Below, piece by piece: positions 9,436-21,000 of a stretch of DNA of 38,912 nt. The stretch comes from Acanthamoeba sp. SK_2022b (taxonomy: Eukaryota > Discosea > Longamoebia > Acanthamoebidae). The first letter of the stretch is position 1, and every line of letters starts with the position of its first letter. Under the pieces are notes generated by a model. The model did no database searches, was not told the DNA's origin, and saw nothing but the letters and a program-made list of their open reading frames with translations. A program made the translations under genes and the position numbers. Location: NCBI GenBank assembly GCA_027943245.1, contig JANDJZ010000409.1, positions 1 through 38,912 of the forward strand, read 5' to 3'.

Positions 9436-11032
9436 ATGGAGCCGTCGGAGGAGGTGTTTGTCACGAGCGAGGAGGAAGATGAAGAAGGCGATGTGGGCGA
9501 TGTGGCGGTGGGCCCGGAGGGGGAGGCATGGGACGAGGAGTGGGAACGGAAACTGCAGGAGCACCTCCGGCAGCGCGGAGAGCAGGAGCAAGATGACGGC
9601 AGCCTGCAGGGGCTGGAGGCCAAGTGGACCCTGCCCACCACCCTACGGCCACTCAGCACCACCACCGCGGCAGCCGGAGAGGAGCACTGGTGGCGGCGCT
9701 GGTGGCCTGCCACTGGTGGCGGAAGTGAAGGCGAGGACGACACAAGCTGTGCTGCAGGGCCGCGGCAGGAGACGGCAACGGCGACGGTGACGGAGGATGG
9801 CGGGGTGAGTAAGCGGATAGTGCGCCCGGGCTCGGGCCGGTGGCCCACCGCCGGGTGCAAGGTAGCCGGTACGCTCGGCTACCATCTTCTGTGGCTGGCA
9901 AGTCGGGAATCGCTCACCGCCATCTCCTGCCGGATGATGCGTGCAAGTCAACTACGTGGGTTGGCTGTGGCCATCGCGCGAGCTGTTCGACCAGGCACAC
10001 GCCAGCAAGCCACTCCTCATTGAGCTTGGCCAAGGTCTGACGCCCTCCTAAGCTGTTGTACTACGTTATGCGTGGGTTGAATGAAGGCTGATGTTGCGAT
10101 GATGGTGGTGGGGTGGATGACGAAAGGAGAGACGCTTCCGGGGATGGAGGCGGCCCTGACGAAGATGGGCAGTGGCGAGGAGGCCGAGATCACCATCTCG
10201 CCGGCCTACGCCTACGGCGACGTCGGATGCCCTCCCCGCATTCCCCCTCATGCACACGTTCAGTTCCTCCTGCGCCTGCTCTATATCGAATGGCCCCCGG
10301 CTCCCGTGCGCACTCGTTCTTTGCGCCCAGACACATTATTATTTATTTATTTATTTATTTTATCATTTTTATTTATCTGGACGACTTGTGCGGGAGCAGG
10401 GACTCCGGCAAGGCGACCAGCTCGAGCAACGGATGGCCAACGCCGACCGGCAGAGGGAGGCGGGCAACGACCAGTTCCGGCTCAAGGCCTACCGCAAGGC
10501 CGTGCGCAGCTACAACAAGGTCGTTGACCACGTGTGACCCACACCACCACACGCATGATCGTCCTGACTGTGCTTGAGCAGGCGCTGGCGACGTTCAACG
10601 GGTTGCATTTCCTCACCAAGGAGGAGCAGGAGCTTCTCAACGGGAGCTTGCTGCCGCTACACGCCAACCTGGCGGCTGCGCTATACCATCTCAAGGACTA
10701 CACTAAGGCCATAGAAAACGCGCGCAAGGTACACACACGCACGTACACGCGGCGTGTGGCCTGGGCCTCGAACTGACCCGCTTGATTGGCCACAGGCGCT
10801 GGCGATCGACCCGAGCCACGAGAAGGCGCTGTACAGGCTGGGCCTCGCCTACGAGGCCCTGCACGACCACGACGAAGCCCGCGCGATCTTTCGACGGCTG
10901 GCCGGCATGCGGCCCGAGTCTGCGCTCTACAGGCAGGCCCTCGCCCGCATACGTGGCACCGAACGCTCGGCCCACGCCCACTCCATCTTCGCCGACCTCT
11001 TCACCAAACGCCGATCCGACGAACAGCCATGA
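9436..11032 (+). CDS. FKBP-type prolyl isomerase with TPR repeats
   Basis: Six exons: 9436-9868, 9948-10034, 10127-10305, 10400-10519, 10582-10728, 10796-11032 (1203 nt, 400 aa). The N-terminus is acidic. The FKBP domain runs from about KRIVRPGSG..PTAGCKVAVNYVG (about residue 126) through ELFDQAH and LGQGETLPGMEAALTKMGSGE to SPAYAYGDVGCPPRIPPHA and VQFLLRLL. The family's pocket residues F-D, the Tyr of AYAYG, the Ile of IPP and the late Phe are present. The usual V-I...W at the pocket floor reads T-L...M, so isomerase activity may be reduced. About three TPR helical pairs follow (REAGNDQFRLKAYRKAVRSY, LHANLAAALYHLKDYTKAIE, ALAIDPSHEKALYRLGLAYEAL). This is the large-immunophilin layout typical of HSP90 co-chaperones. 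There is no C-terminal anchor, unlike FKBP8. The fourth donor could instead be GTGTGA, ending that exon at 10531 and adding four residues. Confidence 0.85.
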
Positions 11033-11081
11033 CACCGATACAGACCCACATTGCTTTGTACAAAAGAGTAGAGACACGCGT

Positions 11082-13367
11082 CTATTTCTTGATGAGTTGG
11101 ATCTCGTGGGTGATCTCACTGACCATGTTGCCTACGCTGAGCAGCTTCTCGAAGAGGAACTCGAGCTTGCGTCGCTCGCCCTCTTCGGGGGTGAGGCTCA
11201 TCCGCTTCTCCTTCTCGAGGACGGCCAGCTCGCGCAGCTCGATCTCCTGAATCTTGTCGATCAGCTTCTCGTTCTCCTGCTCGAGCTTCTCGATGCGGGC
11301 GCGCTGTTCCCGAATCTCGCGCTCGAGGGCCTCCTTCGTCACCCGATGCTCTCGCCGCTCCTTCCAATAGATCGCCGCCATCTGCTCCAACACCTCGTCT
11401 CGCTTGGTGGCCGCCTTGTCGTCCGCCGACGCGTCCTGCGCCTGCTCGGTCTGTCGCGATGTTCCTTCGCTTTCGTTCTTTTGTTGGCGGTCTTCGTTCT
11501 TTTTGTTTGTGTCGACAGCCTGCGCCGTCGCTGGGGCGTGGGCCCTGTTGGCGCCGGCGTCGCCGCCGCTGTCGAGTTCGTCGACTCGTCCGGGGCTGTC
11601 GGGATGGCGCGCTGTCGGCGAGTCCCGGCCGCTGCCGCGCACCGGCGACGGCAGGAAAAAGTTGGCCGGCCGCCTCTCGAATGTCTTGGCAGTGGTCCAG
11701 TCGTCGTCCGCGTCGCCGCCTCCGCTCGCCTCGTCGCCCTCTCCTTCTCCCTCGGGGTCGCCTCCCCCTCCCCCTCCTCCTCCTGCTGCCCCATCAGCGG
11801 AGCCCCGGCGATCCAGGCCGCCGCTGTTTGGTGAGGTCGACTGTGTGTGGAATGCGGAGGGGGGCAGGAAATTGCCTCCGCTCGCCTGCACGCAAGCCAC
11901 GATGAACGCCAGGTCCTCGCTGGCTGCAACGTTTGAGCGCGAGGTGAGGTCCGTGAGACAAAGAACGAAAGAGAGACAAAGAGCGAAAGAGTGGGGGGGG
12001 GGTGGGCGCACCGGCTTTGGCAGCGTAGTCGGCCCGCTTGACGCGGTCCTCGGCCATCTCGCGGAGGCATCGCTCCCTCTTGAGCTCCTCGCGCATGCGC
12101 ATGATCTCGACGTCCCGCTTCTTCATGTTCTCCTCGTAGTGCCGCCGCGCCTGCCGCCGCTCCTTCTCGTTCTCGCGCTGTTCGGCGCGCCACCTCCGCT
12201 CGAGCTCGCCCATCACCACCGTAACCTCCTCCAGGCTGGCCTCGTTCTCCTTCTGCTGCACGCACAGCGCGGTCACGATCTCCATCAGCGCGCCCATCCG
12301 CTCGTTCTCTGCCTTCTCCCTCTCCTCGCTCTCCGCCTTGGCCGCCAGCGCTTGGGCGGCCTCGGCGGCCGCGATCGCGGCCGAGCGCAACGAAGGCGAC
12401 GTCGACGTGACGGCCGTCGCGGGGAGCGGGTTGATGAACACCGTCTGGTTAAGCGGGCACTCGTCGTCGTCGTTGTCGTTCGACTGCCTTCGCTCGCCGA
12501 TCGGGTGCGAGCCGTCGCTCTTCCACAGCGGAGTGGTGCGGCCGTAGGGCTCGTCGCCCAGTTCGGCCGCGGCGCCGCTGCGCCGCAGATCGCTGGCTCC
12601 TCCGGGGCCGTGCGCGCGTCGGGGCGAGTGTCGTTGGCTGTCCGACTTGCCCTTGGCCCCGCGCGGCTTGGCGGCGTTCTTGGCCTCTAGCGGAGAGGGC
12701 ACGCCGAGCGACGCCAGAAAGCGGGACTTGTCCCACGACTTGGGGAAGCTGTGCCACGTGCTCGCTGTGCGCGCGTCGCGGCTTGCGTCAGGCTTCCACA
12801 CGACGACAACGCGACAACAACACGCGCGCGTATGAGGGGCATACGTTGGGGGAGGACGCCGGAGGGCTCGGAGGACGAGGAGCTGGGATCGTGGAAGCTG
12901 GCCAAATGGAGGCAATTGCGGCAGTAGTGGCCATCCCAGTAATTGGGAAGAAACTCGTCACACCTGTGGTCACCGACCGCCGTGCGAAATTGTTCAATAA
13001 TAAAATGAAATAAGAAAAATAAAAATACAAAAAAAAACGAAAACGACAAAAATAAAAGAAAGAGGACTGACCTGCAGTGAGAGCGAGAGCAGGCGCCACG
13101 AGGTGCGGAGGGAGACAGGACAATGGAAATCGGAGCAGTGAATCGCCCGCCGTTGCCTGAGGGTGGGCCGGCCACATCCACGCTATGTCGCCTGGGCACC
13201 CCTTCTTCGTCCCCTTCTTCCTCTTCGGTCGTTCCGTCTTCTTCTGAATCCGTCGTGTTGCCCCGTGCGTGTGGCCTGCAATTGTCCGGGCCTCCTCGCC
13301 CAGGAGAGGGCTCGGTCAGGAAGAGAACAGAGGACTCCTCCTCTACAGCCTTCGTTCCATCTTCCAT
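11082..13367 (-). CDS. Coiled-coil protein with a Cys/His putative zinc motif
   Basis: Four exons on the minus strand: 13367-13072, 12963-12845, 12764-12012, 11923-11082 (2010 nt, 669 aa), with all phases closing. Residues 1-98 are acidic and Ser/Pro-rich. At about 98-125 is a compact cluster C-D-E-F-L-P-N-Y-W-x4-C-R-N-C-x6-H, which could bind one zinc. A basic linker (TWHSFPKSWDKSRF) and an Ala/Glu helix follow, then a long charged coiled coil (ELERRWRAEQRENEKERRQ, MRMREELKRERCLREMAEDR). After a Gly/Ser/Asp-rich spacer, a second coiled coil near the C-terminus (EREIREQRARIEKLEQENEKL, EERRKLEFLFEKLLSVGN) ends in QLIKK. No catalytic domain is seen; a scaffold or cytoskeletal adaptor role is inference. 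The 12844-12765 intron boundary is the least certain. Its stop lies 50 nt from the convergent FKBP stop. Confidence 0.68.
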
Positions 13368-13562
13368 GCGTGTACCTGGCCTTCTTTGATGTGTTTGTTA
13401 GTGCCGAAGGCTCGCGAGCGTTGCGCCAAGCACCTCTCATGTATCCCAGGCATTCGAGGTAGCTAAATTTTTATTATTTTTATTATTTTATCCATTTGGT
13501 GAAACAAAAAAAAGGTTAATTAAATAAACAAATCACGAGCCCAGGCACAGCCAGCCTGATGC

Positions 13563-14423
13563 TCACTGGGCGGGGTCGGCGTTGCCGTCGGCGCCATCCT
13601 GGATGGACAGTGCCTCCACCTCAGCGCGTATCACCTCTGCTCACGGACGGCACTGGTCAGCTAGCACGCGTGAAACGAGGGCATATGGACAAGAACCCTA
13701 CCAGCGCCCTCGGCGGGTTCATCGTCGTGCTCATTCTGGGGCGTGTCCCACTCGTCGTCGTTTGCCGCTGCGTCGTCGTCCCCAACGTTCCCAGTGAATT
13801 TTGCCAGCACGGCCTGGAGCACAAAAAGGTGGTGTTGAGGATCGCAGGCAACAATGAAGAGAACGAAGGAAGACAATACCGACTGTTTGAAGCTTTGCAG
13901 GAGGTACTTGTTGGCCTGTTCGGTGGCTGTGATCTCCATGGATGGAAGGCCTCCCTCTGCGTCAATGCAATTCAGTGAAATTGCACCAAGTACGCCACTA
14001 AAGTTGAAGCGTACCTTCATCTTCGCTGTGGGAGTGCTCGCCATTCGGGTGGGCACAGTTGCAGCGAGCCAGCCCTTCTCCATCACGCGGTGCGCCTTCC
14101 ATCTTGTTCTTGAAAGACAATTTTATTTGTTTTTTCCTGTTTTGTTGTACGTCGACACGCAGCGATAACGCAACCGCCGCCACACCACCGCTTGTACCCA
14201 CAAACGACGAGAGAGAAGCGGAACAGCACAAGAGCCAGGTCTTCTTGTGCGGAGGATGTGGCCATGGAAAAAAAACGTTTGGCGTACACACAGGATCGAG
14301 GTTGAAGCGCAGCGATTTGCCGCTAACAACGTTTGATTCCGAGAAGAATCTCCAGGCGTGTTCCTCCCGCTCGGGCACGGCCTTGAAGGCCTGCGTGCCC
14401 GCTTCGCCCGTGGTACGCTCCAT
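13563..14423 (-). CDS. Small acidic orphan protein
   Basis: Five exons on the minus strand: 14423-14292, 14108-14015, 13956-13880, 13813-13702, 13636-13563 (489 nt, 162 aa). Phases close at every junction, which is the main support for the model. The N-terminus MERTTGEAGTQAF is followed by EEHAWRFFSESNVVSGKSL, a short Cys/His segment (RCNCAHPNGEHSHSEDE), then MEITATEQANKYLLQSF. A strongly acidic stretch (DDDAAANDDEW, NEHDDEPAEGAE) leads to an amphipathic C-terminus IRAEVEALSIQDG. The C-x-C-x-H...H-x-H group could bind a metal. I do not recognise the family. An upstream open stretch (about 14655-14595, with a good GTGAGG donor) did not join in frame and was left out; it may be 5' untranslated sequence. 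Confidence 0.6.
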
Positions 14424-14859
14424 GTCAGTAGTCTTGCTGAATACTAGCGTTGGATGGTTATTAGTTTGGTACGTCTGCCATTTCGCCACCCACAGTGGGA
14501 GGGATTCTTACGCGCCACACCATGCACCCAACACCGTGCACCATACCGCCACGTCCGGGGAGGAGGTTTTACCACGCGCCGATTTTATAAACCTCACCTT
14601 GGTGGCCTTCTCATTCTCTTTCACTTTGCTCTTTGATCTTGGCGACCTGCACTAAACGAGCAGGAAATGTGCAGCTTTAGAGCTGCTGCGTTTGGCGCGA
14701 GTTTTCGCTGTTCGGGGTTTTCCACGGGCAACGCAGCCACCCGTAAGGAGGCGGGACCAGTTTTGGTGTGTTGGGACCGCAGAACAAACGAGACCGAAAA
14801 ATAATAAAATAATAAAATAACAAATAAAAATAATAAGAAGAGGTAATTAGATTCGAATA
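14424..14859. other. Divergent intergenic region
   Basis: It separates the acidic orphan (-) from the ELM2-SANT gene (+). Seen here are a TATA-like TTTATAAA (about 14583-14592) and an A-rich tract of AATAA units (about 14800-14845) just before the ELM2-SANT start. No further gene was recognised. Confidence 0.45.
14583..14592. promoter_or_regulatory. Possible TATA element
   Basis: The stretch TTTTATAAAC reads TATA-like on both strands between two divergently transcribed genes. It is 160 nt from the minus-strand Met and about 270 nt from the plus-strand Met, so assignment to either gene is a guess. Confidence 0.2.
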
Positions 14860-16573
14860 GTGGGCCCCATGTTCCACCTGTTCGACTTGGTGGGTAAAAC
14901 TGTCGAGAATAATGAGGAACCTACCATGCAAGCACCACCATCCGACGAGAAATTAGACGAGATTCAGATGCTCGAGCAAGCCCAATCGAGGTTACCGACC
15001 TTCTGTCCCCATTCTTCGCCTTTCGCGTCGTCATGTCGCTCTATCCTGTCCGACTTCGAGTGGTATGCCGAGGAGCCACTACTGGGCATCGACGGGACCG
15101 AGCCGCTGCTCGAACGACCCCCAACGGTCGATTTCCCAGCCACGTCAACTGCCGACCACCGCACCGACCTGGATCAAGTCCCCGCACCTTCCGACAACTC
15201 AACTACGACTGGTGAGGACCTAATGCAGCGGCTCTCAGCGCAGCACGTCGAGAATTGTCATCCCATGAATCAAGTCATCGTGGCAGCTGATGAAGACTCG
15301 CCCCCATTCGTTGTCGACACATCAACCGTCTCCTGCCCGTCACGAGCAGCAAGCCCTACCACCGCTTCACCACTCACCGACTTCACGGTAGACGACGATC
15401 AAGCACTCGTGGCCGCTCCTCGACTCCCCGCAGATGATGACATGTCCATCGAAGCTGATGCCGGACGAAGACCTTCGATCGAAATCCATGCTGGCCACGT
15501 AGCAACATCCCCTGAGCAAGTTGCATCCTTCGACGCGTTGTGCAAAGGAACCATGGCTCCAATCGACAACAAAGCTGATGTGGCCTGCAACGACGCCAGC
15601 GATAGCGGAAGCGATCGCGATGATGACGACAGCGACGACGAAGATGCGGAGGAAGAGCCTCAGCTGTCTCCCCGGCTTGTGGACGCTCGGGCACTGTACG
15701 AGGCCTACCTCCAGCGTCGAGCCGAGACGGGCGAGAACGAGGAATGGCCCACCAGCAGCGAGGGCGAAGCGTCAGGCTTTGGCGACTACGACGAAGACGA
15801 CGGCGAGGATGACTTGTTCATCGCGTTCGGCGGAGCGTGGCAAGACCACCGTGCGCTGCATCGGCGCAACGAGGACTTCCCCTACCATACCTACAAGCCT
15901 CCGCTCGTGGGCGACGGATTCCAAGCGGACCTCCCCTCGCTCCTCACCGACGAGCAGCGCGCTGCACCTGCAAGCGCTCCCCTCACAAAGGTAACCGAGC
16001 CTCTGCTTCGTGAGGTGGAAGCCCCCCCCCCTGGCCGGCCACTAATCCACTCTCTCTGGCTGCAGGAATCGAATCAAGCCGACGCCGATGAGGACGACGA
16101 TGGCCCGCGGCAGGAGGAGCTCATGTGGTCGCCCGACTCAACGACCGACGACTTGGGTATGTGGTCCTCGCCGTCGGAATGCAGGTTCTGCTGAACGCGC
16201 GTGCACATTGCTCACCAAATCCCAACAGTCGAGGACTATCTCGCGCACGTCCGAGGGCTTCTCGACCACGACCACTTCTCTGAGGAAAAGGCCCTGGTTG
16301 CACTGCACAGACACAGCTACGACGTCAATGACGCGCTGGCGGCGCTTCTCGTTGACCCAAAGCCTTTCCACAAAGGTTTGGCGTCCACTCCTTCCGTTTC
16401 TCCCCACGCACGCGTCGCACGTCGCACACTTTATGTGCTCACGACCGTTCGTTTCGCGCAGAGCGTTGGAGTGACCAGGAAAAGATCGCTCTAGTCACTG
16501 GCTGGAGCCTCTACGGAAAGAGCTGGAAGAAGATTCAAACCATGGTACGGCCTGCCCCGCTAACTGTTTCTCG

Positions 16574-16637
<64 letters not shown>

Positions 16638-17468
16638 CAATGAGAAACGAGCTCATATTCCTCCTCCCTCCCACCCAATCCAATGTCCGCCAGGTGTCCG
16701 CGCGATCAACCGGCGAAATCATGCAGTTCTACTACCAGCACAAGACCCGCGCGGACTACATCAGACGGCAGAGTCAAGGTATGGACACCCCCCCCCCAAT
16801 CCAACCCTCCACTGGCGTCTCGTCGCTCACCTGGGCTCCCGGGCCTCACAGGCGTTGACGACGAGAGCGAAAGCGACGAAAGCGAAGAGGAGCCCATCGA
16901 CAGCAATCCCGATGAAGCGGCCGGGCCGATCGAGAACACGAACCGTCGATCGCCGCTGCTCCACGAAAGGACCTCGTCGAGTCCCTCTTCATCGCCGTCG
17001 TCCCCGAAGTCGGGGTCGTCCTCACCCCTTCGCCCGCTTCCCACCTCGCCGCACCAGAGCGACCTCGCCCCTGTACATATGCCTATGGGCGAGGACGAAA
17101 GCGACCACGAGGTCGAGCGCCAGAGGAGCCCCAAGCGACGGTGGACGGCCGATGCGGACGACAACAACGACGGCGACAGCCAAGACAACGACGAGGTCCA
17201 GCAGCAGTTCAAGAAGCGGAAGCGCGATGAGGCCGCCACACACGGCAAGCGTCGCTGCCGCGAAGACAACGTCGACGGCGCCGATGGCGAGGGGAACGAC
17301 AAGAGCGAGGAGGACGAAGAGCGCTCGGCCGCAAGCGGCAAGCGAGCCCGAGTCGATCGTGACGGCGACGGCGACGATCAAGAGAAGGGACTGGGCGTGT
17401 GGAGTAGGGAGGCGGGGGAGGGGTCAACACGGGGCATCGGCCAGCTCGACACGCCCGCTTCCTCGTAG
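14860..17468 (+). CDS. ELM2-SANT chromatin corepressor-like protein
   Basis: Six exons: 14860-15990, 16066-16156, 16229-16375, 16462-16544, 16694-16778, 16852-17468 (2154 nt, 717 aa). The N-terminal ~340 residues are acidic, disordered and Ser/Thr/Asp-rich. At about 343 comes LVGDGFQADLPSLL, the ELM2 opening pattern (V-G-x-x-[FY]-Q-A-x-[IL]-P). The ELM2 helices follow (VEDYLAHVRGLL, ALVALHRHSYDVNDALAAL). Residues about 456-513 form a SANT domain: RWSDQEKIALVTGWSLYGKSW, then IQTMVSARSTGEIMQFYYQHK. This matches the MIER/MTA/CoREST-type arrangement, in which ELM2-SANT recruits and activates class I histone deacetylases. The tail is acidic and Ser-rich with basic clusters (KKRKRDE, GKRARVDRD) that could be nuclear localisation signals. 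The first intron (75 nt, stop-free) could be retained in frame. The fourth carries a TG microsatellite. Confidence 0.85.
16576..16635. repeat. (TG)n microsatellite
   Basis: About 60 nt of pure TG in the sense strand, lying inside the SANT-region intron 16545-16693 of the ELM2-SANT gene. Confidence 0.95.
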
Positions 17469-18017
17469 AGCACGGAGGAATGCGCGGGCCGAGAGATCGC
17501 CGCGGAGGAGTGGACATGAACAAAGAGGAGAGAGGAAAGAGAGAGAGAGAGAGAGATCACGGAGGGAAGGACGAAACGCCAGGACACAAACACCTCCCGC
17601 CTATTTATTGTAACTTTAGACACATACACACGAACACGTGGCTATGGGGCAGCCGCGAAGGGCTGCAAACAATACAATGCTTATTTAATAGACAATTTAG
17701 ATGAACGAAGTGTTTAATAAGCATTTTGATTAAAACCGTCTGCCGCACGTGCTGCGGCCTCGTGTTGACGAGTGCGCGGCGAACATGCGAAAACCAGGTA
17801 GATGCTGTTGCCATCTTGGTCAGTTAATGATGTGGAACTGCGTTAGGTTGGAGTTTAATGTTGTCCTGCAGTTGAGCGGCACATGATTGGTTCCCGGCAC
17901 CGCTACCGTGGCCGTTGCTTCCATGAGGCCACCGCACGGATCAGGCTGTCATTACCCTCAACTCACACTCGCCTTCGCAGGCCACCGCGGTCACATCACC
18001 CACTTGGTCCCCTCACC
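17469..18017. other. Intergenic region with a cluster of stem-loops
   Basis: Tandem intergenic space between two plus-strand genes. It begins with a GA-rich tract (about 17521-17556). It then holds four successive inverted repeats (17649-17772, annotated separately). No protein gene was recognised here. Confidence 0.5.
17649..17772. repeat. Series of four inverted repeats (possible structured RNA)
   Basis: Arms seen: GCAGCC/GGCTGC (17649-17654 and 17661-17666); AATGCTTATTTAA with TTTAATAAGCATT (17676-17688 and 17713-17725, 12 of 13 pairing); GCCGCA/TGCGGC (17742-17747 and 17753-17758); CTCGT/ACGAG (17759-17763 and 17768-17772). They sit between two tandem genes. They could be 3' end processing or terminator structure, a decayed miniature element, or a small RNA. 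Confidence 0.4.
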
Positions 18018-21000
18018 ATGAGGCTCGGCGCTAAGGCCACTCCCAGCCTTCTTGTTCTTCTTGCCCTGGCCCTACTGCCTTTCGGTAAACCGCCCTATCC
18101 TTTATATCGCTTGGAAGATGACAATCTCACCATCTTCGCTTCCTCTTGTCGTCTTCGCACGTGAGCCCAGCCCACGCACAATCGAGCGTAAAGCTCGTGG
18201 GGGGCGGCTGCGCCTCAGCGGCCGACCTCTACAACTCGTACGGGCAGTACTACGGCTACTACAAGGACAACGTCGCCCTCGCCTACTCGGCCGAGCCCGT
18301 CGCACAAGCCCTCACGCAATACAGCCAGAGCCTGGTCGACTTCATCGGCGTGGACACGGCCCTTGACGCCGACCAGCTCGGCGGGGTGCAGGGCCTCGTG
18401 CAGCTTCCCACGGCGGGCCTCCCGCTGGTGCTGGGCTACAATCTGCCCTCACTCCTCTCCAACGACTCACTCGTACGGCTAACCTTCTTCCTCGCCACCT
18501 GTTGCTGTCGCTCCTTCCGATTGGGCCCAGTGTGGTGCAACTCCGGAATCACAGCAAATTCGCCCACTGGCACTTCGGGATCTCACGAATTAAACAAACC
18601 GCTACAACACGGGAAGAGATGAGTCATCCCGTTTCAACTGGAATTATGCGGATGGAATGTCATAAGTGACGAATACGCCTTGTAATCTCATAAGCGGGCT
18701 ACGGCACAGGGTGTATGTTGGTGCGTATAATTGACCGACGCTCTGGTGCACACCGCGCAGGTGCTCTCGGGTGAGGTGATGGCGCGCATCTGGAGCGGAG
18801 AGATAACGTTCTGGAACGATTCGGCCATCGCCGCGCTCAACGCCAACATCAGCAGCCGCCTGCCCGGCGAGCAGATCGTAACGACTTTCCGGACCGGCCA
18901 GGCGGTGAGCAGCTCCACCGTGTTCAAGCGGGCGCTCAACATCTTCACCAACGGGACCTTTCCGCGCAACGGACTCCTCGAGGACCTGCCACCTGCCGCC
19001 TCTCTCGGCACATCTCATGGTTTCGGCACCGATGCGGAGCGCATCGAATTTGTGCGGGTCCGTTTTGCCCGCTCTCCACTTTTGGCCACTCCTCGAGGGC
19101 CGCGCGTGCTGTGTCTGGCGCGCGCTGACATGGGAAGCTTGTGTTGGATCGACGCATGATAGGACACGGCCAATTCGTTGACCTACATGACTCTGTTCGA
19201 AGCCAACAGCGCGGGCATCAAGGTGGCCCAAATGCGCAACGCCGCTGGCTCGGTGGTGAGCCCCACCCAAACAGCCGTACAGGCTGCCATGACCGGATTC
19301 CGCTCGGTCATCGACAGTGGTAAGTGAGAGGCTCAGCACGCCTACCAGATGATCCTTACCGCAACCGCTATACTCAATTTTTAATCCAACTGTTTTTATA
19401 ACTCCAGGTGATCTCACGGCGGACATCTTGAACGCCAATGGGTCGGCATCCTGGCCGCTGAGTTTCATCACCTACACCCTCATTCCCAGGAACAGCACGT
19501 CTTCCGACTGCTCCAATATTCGCGAGCTCTTGCTCCTCCTATCATGGTAACGCACTTACACGCCTTATCATCGTTCCTGGCGGCCAGCGGTTGTCTCACT
19601 CGAAGCTGGGCAACAGGACGCAGTTGAACTCCAACGCGGCGAATGTGGCGGCCTCGCTTGGATACACGTCCCTGATCAACGCCTACCGAAGGCGCCTGGT
19701 CGACACGATGGGCACCATCTACTGCAATGAGCGCAAGGCCTTCCAGACGGCCGTGCTGCTCGGCATGGGAGCGCCCTTCACCATCTACACCACATGGGTG
19801 GCCAACTACCCGAGCACCGCCTTCAAGGTGCAGTACACGTCCACCATCTCGCAGACAGCCATCGACGAGATGGTAGCTGGTACGTCTCCGCCTGCCTGCA
19901 TGGACATTGCAGGCAACTCAACTCTGAAACTGACACCACTCGTCATGTGTGTCCGACGTGAAGGCGACATCGACTACGCCGCGCTGAGCACGGATCTCAC
20001 TCCGGCGCAACAGCAACTGATGCCCGACGCAGCAGGGGTGCCCACTATCGGCTACGGCATCATCCCCTACTACAACGTAAGCTCCCCAGCTCCTTTGGCT
20101 CCTCTCCCAACCTTGGCCTCACTCCCACCTGACCTTCCCAGATTCCCGAGGTTGTGGGCAGTTCCCAACCGTTGGTGCTCGACTGGCAGGCCATGGCCTA
20201 CATCTACCTCGACAAGATCAGTGTAAGTCCTCTCGATTTGACCATCATCTTCCCCCAACGCTCATTGGCTCCTCGCAGATGTGGAACGATCCGTACATCC
20301 AGGGGCTCAACCCACACCTGGAGGGCCTGTTGCCCAACAAGTCCATCATCATCGTCTACCAGAACGACCCGTCGTCGCCCGCCACGGCGCTCTTTACCGA
20401 CGCCCTCAGTCGCAAGGTGCCCGAGTGGCGGGAGGTGCTGGGCAACTCGACCACCTACCTGGGCCACTTCCCGGCCATGGACGTGCCCGGGCGGACAATC
20501 GGTAGTACCATCAGGAACTACGCCCTCCTCAATGCTATCATCAATACGCCCTACAGCTTCGCGTTCCACCACAACCCTGATGTGGTGACTTCGCGCACGA
20601 TCAAGGGCGCCTCGATCTACAACGAGGCCAACAACCTCGTGCCGTGCGACCCGACCACCATCTACGCGGCAATGATGGACCACAAGGACGACATCAAGGC
20701 CTCCATCTCGCTCGCGCCGGGTGCCAACAGCTGGCCCATGGTGCTGGTCAACTCGATCACCATTCACACGCGCGAGATGACCGATTGTACCAAGGCCGGC
20801 GGACTGCTCGACTATCTCTATTGGGCTCAGACCGACGCCGACGCTTCGTCCATGGCCACCGCGTACCTACCCCTCACCCGACAAACAAATCAAATTAAAA
20901 TCAATTACAAAAACAGCATAAAAGTAAAAGTAGAAGTATATATATATATATAAAAACGACCGCAACTCACACCCCCGCAGTGCGCAGGTGGTAGTGGCGG

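Noticed and set aside
10520..10531. Four-residue exon extension in the FKBP-TPR gene (donor GTGTGA instead of GTCGTT)
   Set aside because: Both keep frame; the TPR alignment cannot decide, so the shorter form was annotated and the alternative recorded.
14595..14655. Candidate first exon for the acidic orphan, with a clean GTGAGG donor
   Set aside because: No reading phase joins it to the next exon without a stop and it has no in-frame Met.
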